From: Oppiella nova
Taxonomy: Eukaryota > Arthropoda > Arachnida > Sarcoptiformes > Oppiidae
Reading direction: 5' to 3'
DNA: 64,000 nucleotides
Assembly: GCA_905397405.1 (NCBI GenBank)
Contig: CAJPVJ010000022.1
Coordinates: forward strand, 1 to 64,000
The notes under the pieces are model-generated. The model was not told the origin of the DNA. It ran no database searches and saw nothing but the letters and a program-made list of their open reading frames with translations. Of the stretch, positions 1 to 12,800 are shown piece by piece; the first letter of the stretch is position 1; every line of letters begins with the position of its first letter. The translations under genes and the position numbers were made by a program.

Positions 1-730
1 GGACAGAGATTGAGTATCAAATGTTGTTTAAAAACATTTTGATTTATTAATTATATAGTTTCTAGTCAACAGAAAATAAAAACTCATATACTGTATAATG
101 TTATGGCTGACAATAATGTGGACACCTATGAACAGACATCATGACACCAATTATACGACACTTACAAAATAGCATTTTTAAATATGAGAGAATTTCTAAT
201 AATTAAATAAAGCTGATAACATTGAAATAATATGATTTAATTTTATTTATAATTTATTTTAAAATGAATGAAGCTGTATTAATTTAGTTTTAATACCTCA
301 AATATTACCAGAAATATTAAGTCATTAATCAATGAATGCAGTGTTTTATTGGGTTATTCATTAAGGCTTACCGTATATTGTATTTGATGGTATTCACCGA
401 AAGGTTACTCATTAATCTAAATTCTTACTTAAAATAATATTCAAATGAGTTTAAAGACATGACTTTTTTGTTAGTATTTCTAATAATCTTATAATCAAGA
501 GATATGTGAGAATTAAGTCGACAATAAAAAAAAGTAAATCTAAATTAAGAAATTCAAAGAAAAGTATTAATCGATAAGAAATGGCTTACATTATGTAATA
601 CATGGATTCAAAAAATATGTTTAAAATATATGCTCGGGGTCATTCAATTATCATATACATACGTATGACATTAGAAACTTCACAAGTTTATTTTCGTTAT
701 AATTGATATTTATTACAATTTCAAATTTTG

Positions 731-986
731 TCGCAATAGTAAGTTAACTAAAAATATACAATTATTATTATAAGTTTTATTTTATTAATACAGTATCAAT
801 ATAATATGTGTAACATAAATTAATAGTATGTATTGATTTGAATATATCGATACATTTGTCGCAATAGTAAGTTAACTAAAAATATACAATTATTATTATA
901 AGTTTTATTTTATTAATACAGTATCAATATAATATGTGTAACATAAATTAATAGTATGTATTGATTTGAATATATCGATACATTTG
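731..986. repeat. Perfect tandem duplication, 2 x 128 bp
   Basis: Copy 1 is 731-858 and copy 2 is 859-986. By eye they are identical base for base and directly abutting. The same unit length of 128 bp recurs at four other places in the window, which suggests an assembly artefact rather than a biological repeat. Confidence 0.9.
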
Positions 987-3529
987 GACTTTTGATGCAA
1001 ACCAAATATTTGTGAATTTCTTATTCACAACAAGTGAAACACTTTCTCCAAATTTGCATTTCATATAAACTTTATATGATTTATATTATAAAATTATATG
1101 AATTACTCACTTACAGTATGTGTTAATCATTAACAGTTAATGTAAACATTTTTATTAATTTATTGTTAATAATATTTTACGGTTGGATTAGACATATAGT
1201 ATATGATAAACTATTTACTTACTTGAGTATATTATTTAAAATATTGTATGTTTATTTTTAACCCCTTTTGAAAAAACTTTACAAACGGTTTATAATACAA
1301 ATGAATAAATTAGCAGAAAATTTCGCCAAATTTTTTATGACTGATCTTTTTGTTTTAAAACAAATCTCTGCAGATTTTTATTTTTTAATGTTATAGTCAT
1401 TTATTTTAAATGAATATTATATAATTTACAGATCAGAATGTTGTATTAATAGTTTAATTCATATAATGTTAGTACTGTACTGTATTAGACTAGGATGGGA
1501 TACTGACCCCAACCATACTCTCAAAAACTTAATAAGGATATTGATAATATCATATTGTTAATTTAATACAATGATTTTATATTAAATTATTTATAAATTA
1601 AATTATCAAGTATACCTAAAACAATTAGTTACTATTGAAAAGCTAATATAAAATTATATTTAATTTTGAATTAAATTCATTAAAAATAATTGTTATTAGG
1701 AAACAGGGATTTAAAAATAAATCAATGCTAACTTAATGGCTATGTTTGAGTTGTTTGTGGGCTTAAGTGTATGTATAAGTGAACGCCAATTCTTTCGCTA
1801 ATTCTGGTTCTGTCAGAATTTCAGTTAAAAATACAGTTTAATTTCATTGACTAAACCTTACATGCTGATAATTATTAAAAATAGATTAAGTTTTTGCATT
1901 AAAAATCAATTATCTGCTTATAATTTATAACTTGTATGTAAACTTCAAACTATAGCTATTTATATATTGTTTTGTTTTCCTAACTATTTTTAGTCACTTT
2001 CACTGATATATCAAGAGTTTAGTCAAACAGAAAGCAAATATTTCTCATGTCTTATATCCTATTAATTCATAAATCTTTATCACAAAAATGATTCTTTGTG
2101 AATGATATAATATTTATATATTAATTTAATATTTGATGGGTTAATAAATGTCTAGTCACTAGACTCTATCTAGACTATATACTAGACTCTAGTGTATAGA
2201 TTCAAATGAATGTATGGCTCATGTGTTAATCGAAAACATTTCATTCATTAAATCAAATGATTAATTATTTGCAAACATTTGTCATAAAAATTAAATAAAC
2301 TTTTCTAATGAATTGAAAATCTTATTGAAAAAATAAATAATTAAATAAAGTCAATAACATAACTGTTAACTAAAAACCAAAACCTATTGACTCATAATAG
2401 ATAACACTGTTGATCATTGAATCTATTTATTTGTTTAAAACTTATTTTTATTAAAAGCTAATTATTATCAAGTTAATAAATGTCTGACAATACAACAAGA
2501 ATTGATTTTGACATTTATAGAGAAAATTTATGAATTTTATTAAAAATATTTATTCTTTAATTAGAATTGTTAGCAAATAATATTTGATTAAAACTTCAAA
2601 TAAAATACTAAATATATGAATGGCTCACATTTGAAACATAATCTCAAATAATTTGTTAAAGATATCTAAATTCTATATTATTAAAGATTTTAAAAAATTT
2701 TAATTTTTTGTCTTTTATTATAACTGATTGGTATATTAAATATGAAAACCATAGAATTACGGGTACTCATTTTTATACATTTATCTCTCTTTTAATTATA
2801 TTATCTGTTATATATTTGTTGAAAACGAAATTCTTGATAATAAATGTGAACTTCAAATTAATATTATATTTATTCTTAAAATAAACAATTAATTTCTGTT
2901 GAATCAAAAATAGAAAAATATTTTTGGCGAATATTTCTATACTTCCTATACGTGTGTGCATTGCTATGACATATCAGAGACTTTGATATGACTTCAATGA
3001 AAGTGAGGCAAGAATGTTCACAATTCAATGTCAAAATAACATTTCAAATTATGTGTTTAATACTAATATTTGTCTTAATTTTGAATATTAGATCATGAAA
3101 TCACTTCTAATGAGAGGCTATTGTGTTAAGAGATTATCGCATTACATAACTCTTTAAAAAGATTCTCTCACTTTAAATTCACACAAACAAATGCACTAAA
3201 AATATATATAAATAAATTTCACATAGAATTAGTATTTTCAGTGAATGACAGATAAATAGTCTAAATAATAAATTTTGCAAATTCTCCAATTGAACAAAAA
3301 ACAGTCAATGAATTGCAAAGAGATATTGCAATTCAAAAATAAATGTTTAGATAATTATATCAATCATACTGTGCGTAACGGAGTGCTACTAATAATAATA
3401 ACTATCGCATGTATTAACACTTTTTATATACATTATAAGAGAGAATAAAACTCATTATTTGTTTCGCATTTTATGAAAACCGTATTTCTATCAAAGATAG
3501 GACTGACACACAAAAAATCGTCACCAATG

Positions 3530-3869
3530 ATGCCGGCGCTCTCCTCGTACAGTATACCAGCGATCAGTGTTTACAAGCAAAGAGGCATTTCTTAAAAAAG
3601 CCTACAGCCATATATGGATTGCACTGAATTCTTGACAGAATACCAGTGCCAGCGATAGTGAGAGATGAGAGGAAAAGGAGCTCAAAGACAGAGAGCATCA
3701 GTGAATGAGTGCATCAGTTGGCGCTTTCATTGAATCCCGAAAAAGAGTACATTAAGTAAGCGATCATTTGTGCGATTCTTTCACTTCATATCAATGATAA
3801 CATACGGAATATGAGAGAACAGTCACTGAAACACATGAGCGCACAGACTATGAGTGCATTAATATAGCA
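3530..3869 (+). promoter_or_regulatory. Probable promoter and 5' leader of the Unc-89 gene
   Basis: This block just before the inferred start codon has clearly higher GC than the flank to its left. An AT-rich TATA-like run lies near 3420-3440. No initiator motif is convincing. The assignment rests on position and base composition only. Confidence 0.3.
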
Positions 3870-6800
3870 ATGAGTGCCCATTCCTACAGTTCCTCAAAAT
3901 CTAAACTTAAATATTCAAATTACGGTAAATTAGCTTTTAATTAACTTTTATTATCTAAATATTTATAAACATATTCCGTGTTTATAGACTCATCAGCCGA
4001 CTCATCCAGACATTCAATTGGCTCTGCATATGATACCAGTTCATCACGAGTGGGAACCGGGACGTCCAGATGGGACAGAGGCTCCTCTCGTTTGGACACA
4101 CTCTCCACCAGATTAGATACAACTCCCGCTCGACGAGAGAGTGATTTCGACACATCTTCAGCATTCAGAACATCTTCGGGAACCTCTCGACTGGAGAGGA
4201 CCTCAAGATATTCACTGCAAGACTCATCCGATTTGGACGCACCGGCCTCTCGTTGGGGCCGAACCACGACTACTACTTCACGATTCATAACAGACACCGA
4301 TTCAGACACCGGACCCTTCAGTAGACGAGAGTCTCGCACTTCACGACTAATAAGTGACTCGTCTTTGGATTTGGACACCTCTTCCTCCAGATATGACCGA
4401 ACCTCTAGAATATTAAGAGAATCTATTGATTCTGAAGTGACGCCATCGTCAAGATATGAGACCAGGAAGTCATCCAGAATTTTGACAGAATCTCCAGAAG
4501 TAGACACTACCTCTCGATGGGATAGAACCTCAACCCGATTTGGCACAGAATCGCCTGAATTTGAGTCATCGACCACCAGATATGACAAAAAATCTTCACG
4601 TTTAGTGTCAGTGTCTTCAGACATAGACGAACCATCGACCAGATATGATAGGAGTTCCAGATATACCACCGATTACTCCACTGAATTAGATGCCGGGTCT
4701 CCCAAATGGGATACAGAATACTCGAGTCAATACAATCGTTGGGATTCAGCCGTCTCTCGATTAGACCGACAGTCCTCCAGAGTGTCGACCGATTCAACCG
4801 ATTTAGACACTGGAGTCCCAGGATATGATAGCCGTTCCACTCGTTTGGATCGTCAAACGTCTCGCACATCTGAAGCCGGCTCTGAATCGTCTCGTTCTGA
4901 AAGACGATCTAAATATGAGTCTTCATATGGATTAACACAACAGTCCGATGCAGACAATGAATCCTCTGGTTTAGTGCGGACCACGTCTGGGATTATTAGG
5001 GGAAAGGCTTTACGAGAAACAACAGACTCGGAAGTGGACTCCACTCCAAGTAAACCGAAAGTCAAAAAGACTATAAAATCTGTTTCTCAATCAGGTTTGT
5101 CATCAGAATTGCATTAATTATCACAATTACTGTATATGTACTATATACATATTATCTATTAAACTGTATATTATAATAAGTTATTAATATCACTATCAGA
5201 GGGTCAGACGGCAACTCTTGAGTGTGAAATCTCTGGATACCCAACACCTTCTGTTCAATGGCTTAAAGAAAATAAAATTATCTCCAATGAAGATCGCTTT
5301 GAGACGAGATCTAATGGAAACAAACACTATCTTATCATAAATGATTTGAAACCTGAAGACGTTGGTCTCTATACAGTGGCCGCCACTAACACTTTGGGTA
5401 CATCATCATCGAGTGCTGCCATTAATGTCTTACCCGGTATGTCGTGATTATTATCTTTAATGACTGTTTCCTATATTTAGAGTTTACTCCCATTTGTTTT
5501 ATTTTATTTTATCACTTAAAGTGTGATTTATGTCTAAACACTCATAAATCATAAGAAACTTAAATGAAACCTAAGTTTTATTACTTTTCCATATATTTTA
5601 TGCCATTATTTAATAATCCACTTATTAATTGCTAAATGAATGAATGCATTGATAAATTATATCTCAAAACTTAATTATGTTTTTTGTGTGAAGTGTGTTT
5701 TCTCATACAATTATTTCATAGAATGCACACAAATTGTTCTCAAATTAACTTTAATTATTTTCAAACACTTAAAGGCGTGAGTAGTCCGACGTTTGACTCG
5801 AGACCTACCAGTCCCGGCGGTTCATTCTTACCCCGAGCGCCAAAGTTTAAGGTTAAGCTCAAAGACACAGAACTATTGGATGGGACGACAGTTCGCTTCG
5901 AACTAGTAGTGCGAGGAATGCCTATCCCTACCGTCTCTTTGTGAGTGCAAACACAGTGGATATGATTATAAGAAGTGTTTCACAACTTTTGGATAACATT
6001 TCAGTTATAAAGACAACGAACCATTAAAAGAAGACAAAAGAATCAAAATTTTATTTGAATCGAAAGAAGTCTTCGAATTAATGATAGATCACATCACCGA
6101 AGAAGACGCCGGTCTTTACAAATGTGTGGCCATTAATAGTGAGGGAAAGGATGAGACTTCTGGTAGAATAACAGTGACGAGTGAGTAGTGTGTCTCTAGT
6201 CTTAACGATTGCATCGAAAGTTAACGATTGCTTCCCAAACAAAACAGAACACAAAGACGTCTTCCCCGGTATCGAAGACGAGCCATCCGTCGACTTCACA
6301 AAAGCCGATTCATTAAGTCCCAGATCGCGGTCACCGGTATTCAAATGGTTCAAAGATGGCAAAGAGTTTGAGGCGTCGGAGCGCTTTCAGGTGCAGTTCG
6401 ACGACGAAGAGGACACCATTACTCTGGTCTTTCAACACGTGAAGCCTGAAGACGCAGGTCTGTATACATGTGCCGCTTCGACCAGTAGTGGAAAGATATC
6501 ATGCAGTGCTGAATTGACAGTTCAAGGACTCCTCAACCAATTGCCCAGAGATCCCATTCCCCCCACCATTAAGCTAGCGATGGCCGACGTGGAGGTTAGT
6601 GAAGGCGCGTCGGCTATGCTTGAGGCCAAAGTGGCCGCTTATCCCCGGCCGCAGATCCGGTGGTATAGGGGCCGAGAGCTTATTGAGAGCTCCGAGAGGT
6701 ATAAATTCCTGTATGAAGACGAGGAAAGTTATACTCTTGTGATTAAAAATACCAAAAAAGAAGACGAAGGGATGTATAGAGTCGTAGCCATCAATGACTT

Positions 6801-9800
6801 GGGAGAGGTGGACACCAGCGCTAAACTAACGGTGAATGTGTCGCCGAGGTTTAGGAGACAAATGAGAGACCAGTCGGTGATGACCGATGAGTGTCTCAAA
6901 CTTGAGGTTGAGATCGACGCCAATCCGACGCCAGACGTCAAGTGGTTTAAAGACGGCCAACAGATTAAGGAAAAGAAGGGAATTAAGATATTGAGTGACA
7001 CCGAGAGAAGTGTTTATAACTTAATGATTGAAAAAGTGAAGATTGAAGACTCCGGGAACTACTCGTGCGTCGCCACCAATGAGTTGGGACAACAGACTTC
7101 CTATAATATCGTTACAGTCAATGGTAATTGAAATTCATTTTAATAATCGATTTAATTATTTTGAAAAATTGTATTTTAATATTTTTAATTACCAACAAAA
7201 GGTCCTCCAGTTTTCAAGAGTAAACTGGAAAATGTTGAGATAGTGGAGGGCCAGAGAGCGGAACTGGCGGTTACTGTTGGGGGTTATCCCAAACCTAACG
7301 TTAAATTTACTAAAAATGAGAAACAAGTGAAAGAGGACTCGAGGGTTAAGGTGACCGAAGACAAAGAGGGATCTTTTAAGTTAGTCATTAATGAAAGCTC
7401 TTCATTGGATTCGGGAAAATATAAATGTATTGCAAGTAACGAATGGGGAGAAGAGACCAGTGAAGCCGAGCTTACCATCAAAAAGAGTTCAATGAAACCT
7501 AATTTCATTAAAAAATTACGCGACTCTGAGGCTAAGGATGGAGACCAACAAATTGAGTTCAACGTTCAAGTCGAGGGAATTCCCAAACCGGAGATCAAAT
7601 GGTTCCGCGAAGGGCTTGAGATTAAGGAAAGGGATGGCTTTAAGTATGTGATCGACGACGAGAATCAGAGCTATACTTTGATTATCCCAAAAGTGAGCGG
7701 TGAAAGTGCCGGTAGCTATAAATGCGAGGCTCATAACAGTGAGGGATCGGCACAAACCAGTGGTGTGTTGACAGTGAATACTTCGCCCAAATTCATCAAA
7801 AAGCTCGAAGATATTTCAGTCAATGAGGAAGAAGAGGTACGGCTTGTGGTGAAAGTGGTCGGTTGTCCGACTCCTTCCGTCAAATGGTTTAAAGACGAAA
7901 CTCGAATCGAAACCAACGACAGACGACTTCGATATGAAGAAGCATCTAATGAATACACTTTGCATTTGAGTAACACTTCGGCTGAAGACAAAGCAGTTTA
8001 TAAAGTGATTGCAGAGAATGTCTTCGGAAAGTGTGACACAACAGGAAAACTCAACGTCTCGTTAAACGCCACAAAACCAATCTTCACTACAAAGTTGTCT
8101 GATAGGGAAGCACTTGAAAACGAGACAAACATAGAGTTTTCGGTAACAACGGATTCGCAGACAACTAAGCCTACAATCAAGTGGTTTATTGACGAAACAG
8201 AAATCACAGAAAGTGATAAACGTTATAAACTGGTGGTTGACCAACAGAAGGACGCATACAAATTGGTCATAAAGTCAGCGACTGAGGAATCTGTCGGTCA
8301 GTACAAGTGTTTGGCCACCAATTCTTCGGGCAGTGCTGAGACTAGCGCTAAGTTTACTGTCGTTACGAAACCGAAGTTCATTAAAGGCTTAGAGGACGTG
8401 GAGGCCAACGAAGGCGAGACCGTCGCCATGACTGTCAAAGTGAAGGGTTCGCCCGAACCTGAGGTCAAGTTCTTGAAGGACGGGCGCGACGTATCGGCGG
8501 AAGCGACGGTTGTCATCAAAAAGGAAATCGACGACATCTACATCTTGGAGATCGAGAATATCCGCATTATTATGAGTGGAGAATACCAGTGCCATATCAA
8601 GAACACAGCCGGCGAGGCCTTCAGCAAAGGAACGGTTATCGTAAACAGTAAACCAAAGTTCGTGAAGGACTTAGAAGACAAGGAATCGGCCGCCTCTGAG
8701 AACGTGGTGCTCGAAGTGGTGGTGACGGGTAGTCCGACTCCAGAGATCACGTGGTTTAAAGACGGGAAGCGAGTGGACGGAACTGAGCGCGTGATACTGG
8801 AGTCCCGCGAAGAGGTGTTTAAATTGAAGTTAGACAACGCATCAGTCGACGACTCCGGGGTCTATAAGTGCAGAGCGAGGAATAAGTCCGGAGAAGTGGA
8901 CTCCAATGTTGCCAAAGTCAATGTGAACGAAGGCGATAGAGCGCCGGTATTTGTCAAACACATCGCTGACTCGAAAGTAGTTGTCGGCGAAGACGTTAGA
9001 TTTGAGACCAAAGTGGAGGCCAAACCCGAACCACAGGTCGTATGGAGTAAAAACGGAGTGCAACTCAAGCCGAGTAACAAGATTGAGATGAGAGAGACGG
9101 CCGAAAATACATACGAATTAGTCTTAAAAGACTTAGAGGTCGAAGACTCCGGAGATATACTGTGCAGAGCGGAGAACAGTAAAGGACAGGCGACAGACAG
9201 AGCGAGGCTCACAGTGCAGGGTATGTGCACTCCATTACTAAACCACATCTTAACCATTGATTTTAGAGTTGATTCAACAGTTTTGTCCGAAACTGAAACA
9301 ATCTGTCACTCATTCCCTATTTACAGGTTTCACACAGTTGTCTGTAAAACTCATGCATTTTGCTTAATTTTAATATTCATTACTAATGAATCATTAGTGT
9401 GTTATTAATCATGAATTATGATTAAACTTAATTCAGTGTTAACCCATTCTATACCAATGATCCCTTTCCACCCAAGTGTCGAAGAGTTCTTAAGAGCTGT
9501 TCATTCAATTGTTTGCTTGAAATACTCATTAATAATGAAATGATTTGTGTTGTATTAAACAGAACCCGAATCGCCGACAATCGTAAGTTTGTCGGACGTG
9601 TCTGTCGTTGAGGAAAGTGCAGCTAAACTGGAGGCCAACATCACGGGTACCCCGAAGCCAGTCGTCAATTGGTATAAAGACGGCGAACCGATTGCCGACG
9701 ATCTAGTGTTTAGTGAACCGGAGAATGACTTGTATTGGATTCAACACAACTCTGTCACTGAAGAGTTGTGCGGCAAATACGTGTGCAACGCATCCAACAG

Positions 9801-12800
9801 TGTCGGCGACGCTCAACAATCGGTCCAACTGTCCATCAGTGGTCGCAGACCTAAATTTACCCGTGAATTGGATGACATCATAACGATGTCCGTTGGGAAA
9901 GAGAAAGGAAAGTTGGTTTTGGGACAAAACGCGGTGTTTGAGGCCGAAGTGGTGGGTATTCCGACCCCTAAAGTCCAGTGGATTAAAGATGGCGTCCAAA
10001 TGGTTCCCAGCGATCGGATTACCATTAATAATGTGGAACATAACTACACGTTGGAGATCAAGACTCTCGCCCGGAACGATGTGGCCCAGTATGTGTGCAA
10101 AGCTGTCAACCCTCACGGCGAGGCCAAGAGTGTGTGTCTCTTGAAATTCCAGGACACACCCCATCCCCCGATCGTCAAGAAAGAGTTGCCGAAGACTGTG
10201 ACCGTCGAAGAAGGTACTCGAATGTGTCTCGTGGCTCAAGTAGACGGCGAACCCATACCTTCCACACAATGGACCAAAAATGGCGAACCAATCAAACCGT
10301 CGGATGACTGCAAGATTGTGGACCGACCCGACGGAACTACATCTTTGATTGTGGAGAGCGTGAGTCCACAACATTCGGGCGAATACGCCGTCAAAGCCAT
10401 CAATCTTAAGGGAGAAGTGATTACATCGACGGCAGTGAGTGTCGAACCGCCAAAACGGAAGCCATCTTTCGATAAAGAATTACCGAAACAAATGATTTTA
10501 GAAGAGAAGCAATCGTTGAATCTGACGGTCAAAGTAGACGGACAGCCAACACCTGATATTAAGTGGACTAAAGACGGCAGTCCTGTCAAGACGTCCAGCA
10601 ATGTAGTGATTGACCAAAACTCAGACGGAACCCAATCGTTACGTATACTCAGCGCAAAAGCCGAAGACTCTGGCGTTTATATGATCCGAGCGACCAATAC
10701 TGGAGGTCAGACCACTTGCTCGACAGCAGTCAAAGTGAGTCCTCCGCAGACAGCGCCCATCATTGACAAGAAGTTACCAAAACGTGTAAGCATTGAATCG
10801 GGAGAACCTCTTGAATTGGTTGCAAAAATTAGTGGCGAACCCATACCAGACGTCAAGTGGTCTAAAGATGGCGTCGATATTAAAGAATCCGATAATTTTA
10901 AAGTCGAAGTTAAAGCCGACGGAACCGTTACTCTTAGGAAAGAGTCATCAGAACCGGAAGATAAGGGGAAATATGAATTGATTGCAAACAACGCGAAAGG
11001 AAGTGTGAGTGCAGTCACTGAAGTGGATGTAAAACCCGTTCAATTCAAAGACATTTTCATCAATAAAATACCCCAAAGTCTTAACGTGTTTGAAGGACAG
11101 CCACTGCTGATGGCGGCAAAAGTTGAGGGAAAGCCAGAGATTGAATGGACTAAAGACGGAAAACCAATTAAGCCGTCGAGTGATATAAAGATTGTCACCA
11201 AAGACGACGGAACTATTGCATTGAGTATTGAGAGCGCAAAACCTCAACATTCAGGACATTATGCGGTGATCGCAAAGACACCAAAGGGTGATGTGATCTC
11301 AGCCAGTGATGTCAATGTATTGAGCGGTGTCTTCAAAGCACCTAAAATAGAGACACAATTTCCTAAAACAGTAGACGTCTTGGAGGGAAAGCCATTGATC
11401 CTAACAGCAAAAGTCGAGGGCCAACCACTCGGAGACGTGAAATGGCTTAAAGATGACGTTCCTGTTAAACAGTCTGATGGGTTCAAAGTTGAGATAAACC
11501 CCGACGGAACTGTTAGCTTAAGTGTGGATAAAGCGAGAACACAGGACTCCGGAAGATATACCCTTATAGTGGAGAATGATTTGGGAGAAGTGAGGGCAGG
11601 CACTGATGTGGACGTCCAGAAAGGACCCATCATTGCAGACAAATTACCCGAAACTATTGAAGTACTTATTGGGAACCCGTTTATCTTAATTGCAAAAGTT
11701 GATGGAAATCCTTTGCCTAAAGTTGAGTGGACTAAGGATGGAGTTCCTGTGAAAGCAACAGACGGCGTTAATCTTGAGATAAAACCTGACGGAACAGTAG
11801 CCCTAAGTGTAGATAAAGCTAGAGTTGAAGACTCGGGTGATTACGTATTAATCGCAAAGTCCTTATCTGGAGACATAAAGTCCGCCACTAAAGTGGACGT
11901 TCAAAAGGGACCCATAATTGTGGATAAACTTCCCGAATATGTAGACGTAATCGTCGGAAAAGCGTTGAGTTTAGCGGCGAAAATTATAGCCGACACTAAG
12001 CCTGACATCAGTTGGACTAAAGATGGTGTTCCCATCCAAGCGAGTGATAGCACAAGATTTGAGACCAACCCCGACGGAAGCGTTGAACTAAATATCAGTA
12101 ACGCTAAACCCATCGATACCGGAAAGTATGCCATCGTCGCGAAGACTGCTTCAGGAGAGGCTGTTTCATGTAAGTTCAGGAAAGTTATGTTTTGTGGTCT
12201 TTCGGGCGATACTTCTTTAGACACCCCTCGAGACACGTTCTCCTCATTTGTGTCTATATTTCTATTGACAACTCTTTTACGCCGATTGGATTCAAGTGAT
12301 AGCACAAGATTTGAGACCAACCCCGACGGAAGCGTTGAACTAAATATCAGTAACGCTAAGCCCATCGATACCGGAAAGTATGCCATCGTCGCGAAGACTG
12401 CTTCAGGAGAGGCTGTTTCATGCAGTGATGTTGACGTCCAGTCCGGACCCATATTTAGAGAACAATTACCCGAATCCGTGAATGTTATCGAAGGAAGACC
12501 TGTGAATCTATTCGCCAGAGTTGATGGTAATCCGTGGCCTCAAGTAGAGTGGAGTAAAGACGGCGTTTTGATTGCTGCCAACGATTCCACTATTATTAAG
12601 TGTAAACCAGACGGTGCCGTATCCCTACTCATTGAGAGCTCAACCCCAGACGACACCGGAAAGTACGCTGTGATCGCTAAAAGTCCAACCGGTGAAGCCG
12701 TATCTATCAGTGACATAGAAGTTAGAAAGGGTCCAATTATTAAAGAAAAGTTACCTCAATATGTAAACGTATTGGAAGGACAACCACTGATTCTAACGGC

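Larger units (their letters stand above)
1..3869. other. AT-rich upstream flank, no gene seen
   Basis: No open frame here resembles a protein and none has coding-like composition. The stretch holds a perfect tandem duplication at 731-986 and a cluster of five CTAG tetramers at about 2152-2195. Composition becomes less AT-rich from about 3530, where the 5' region of the Unc-89 gene probably begins. Confidence 0.6.

Noticed and set aside
2152-2195. Five CTAG tetramers in about 44 bp
   Set aside because: Looks like a short degenerate repeat of CTAGACT; no known function and too small to call an element.
2773-2961. 62-codon minus-strand frame
   Set aside because: AT-rich composition, no protein-like features and no splice context.
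3941-4669. 242-codon open frame on the minus strand
   Set aside because: It is the shadow of the Ser/Arg/Asp-rich Unc-89 exon; skewed codon use there removes stops from the other strand.
12170-12425. Intron from the GTAAGT donor to the TGCAG acceptor in the duplicated Ig region
   Set aside because: The span is 256 nt, so splicing it out breaks the reading frame. Other nearby acceptors also fail in phase.
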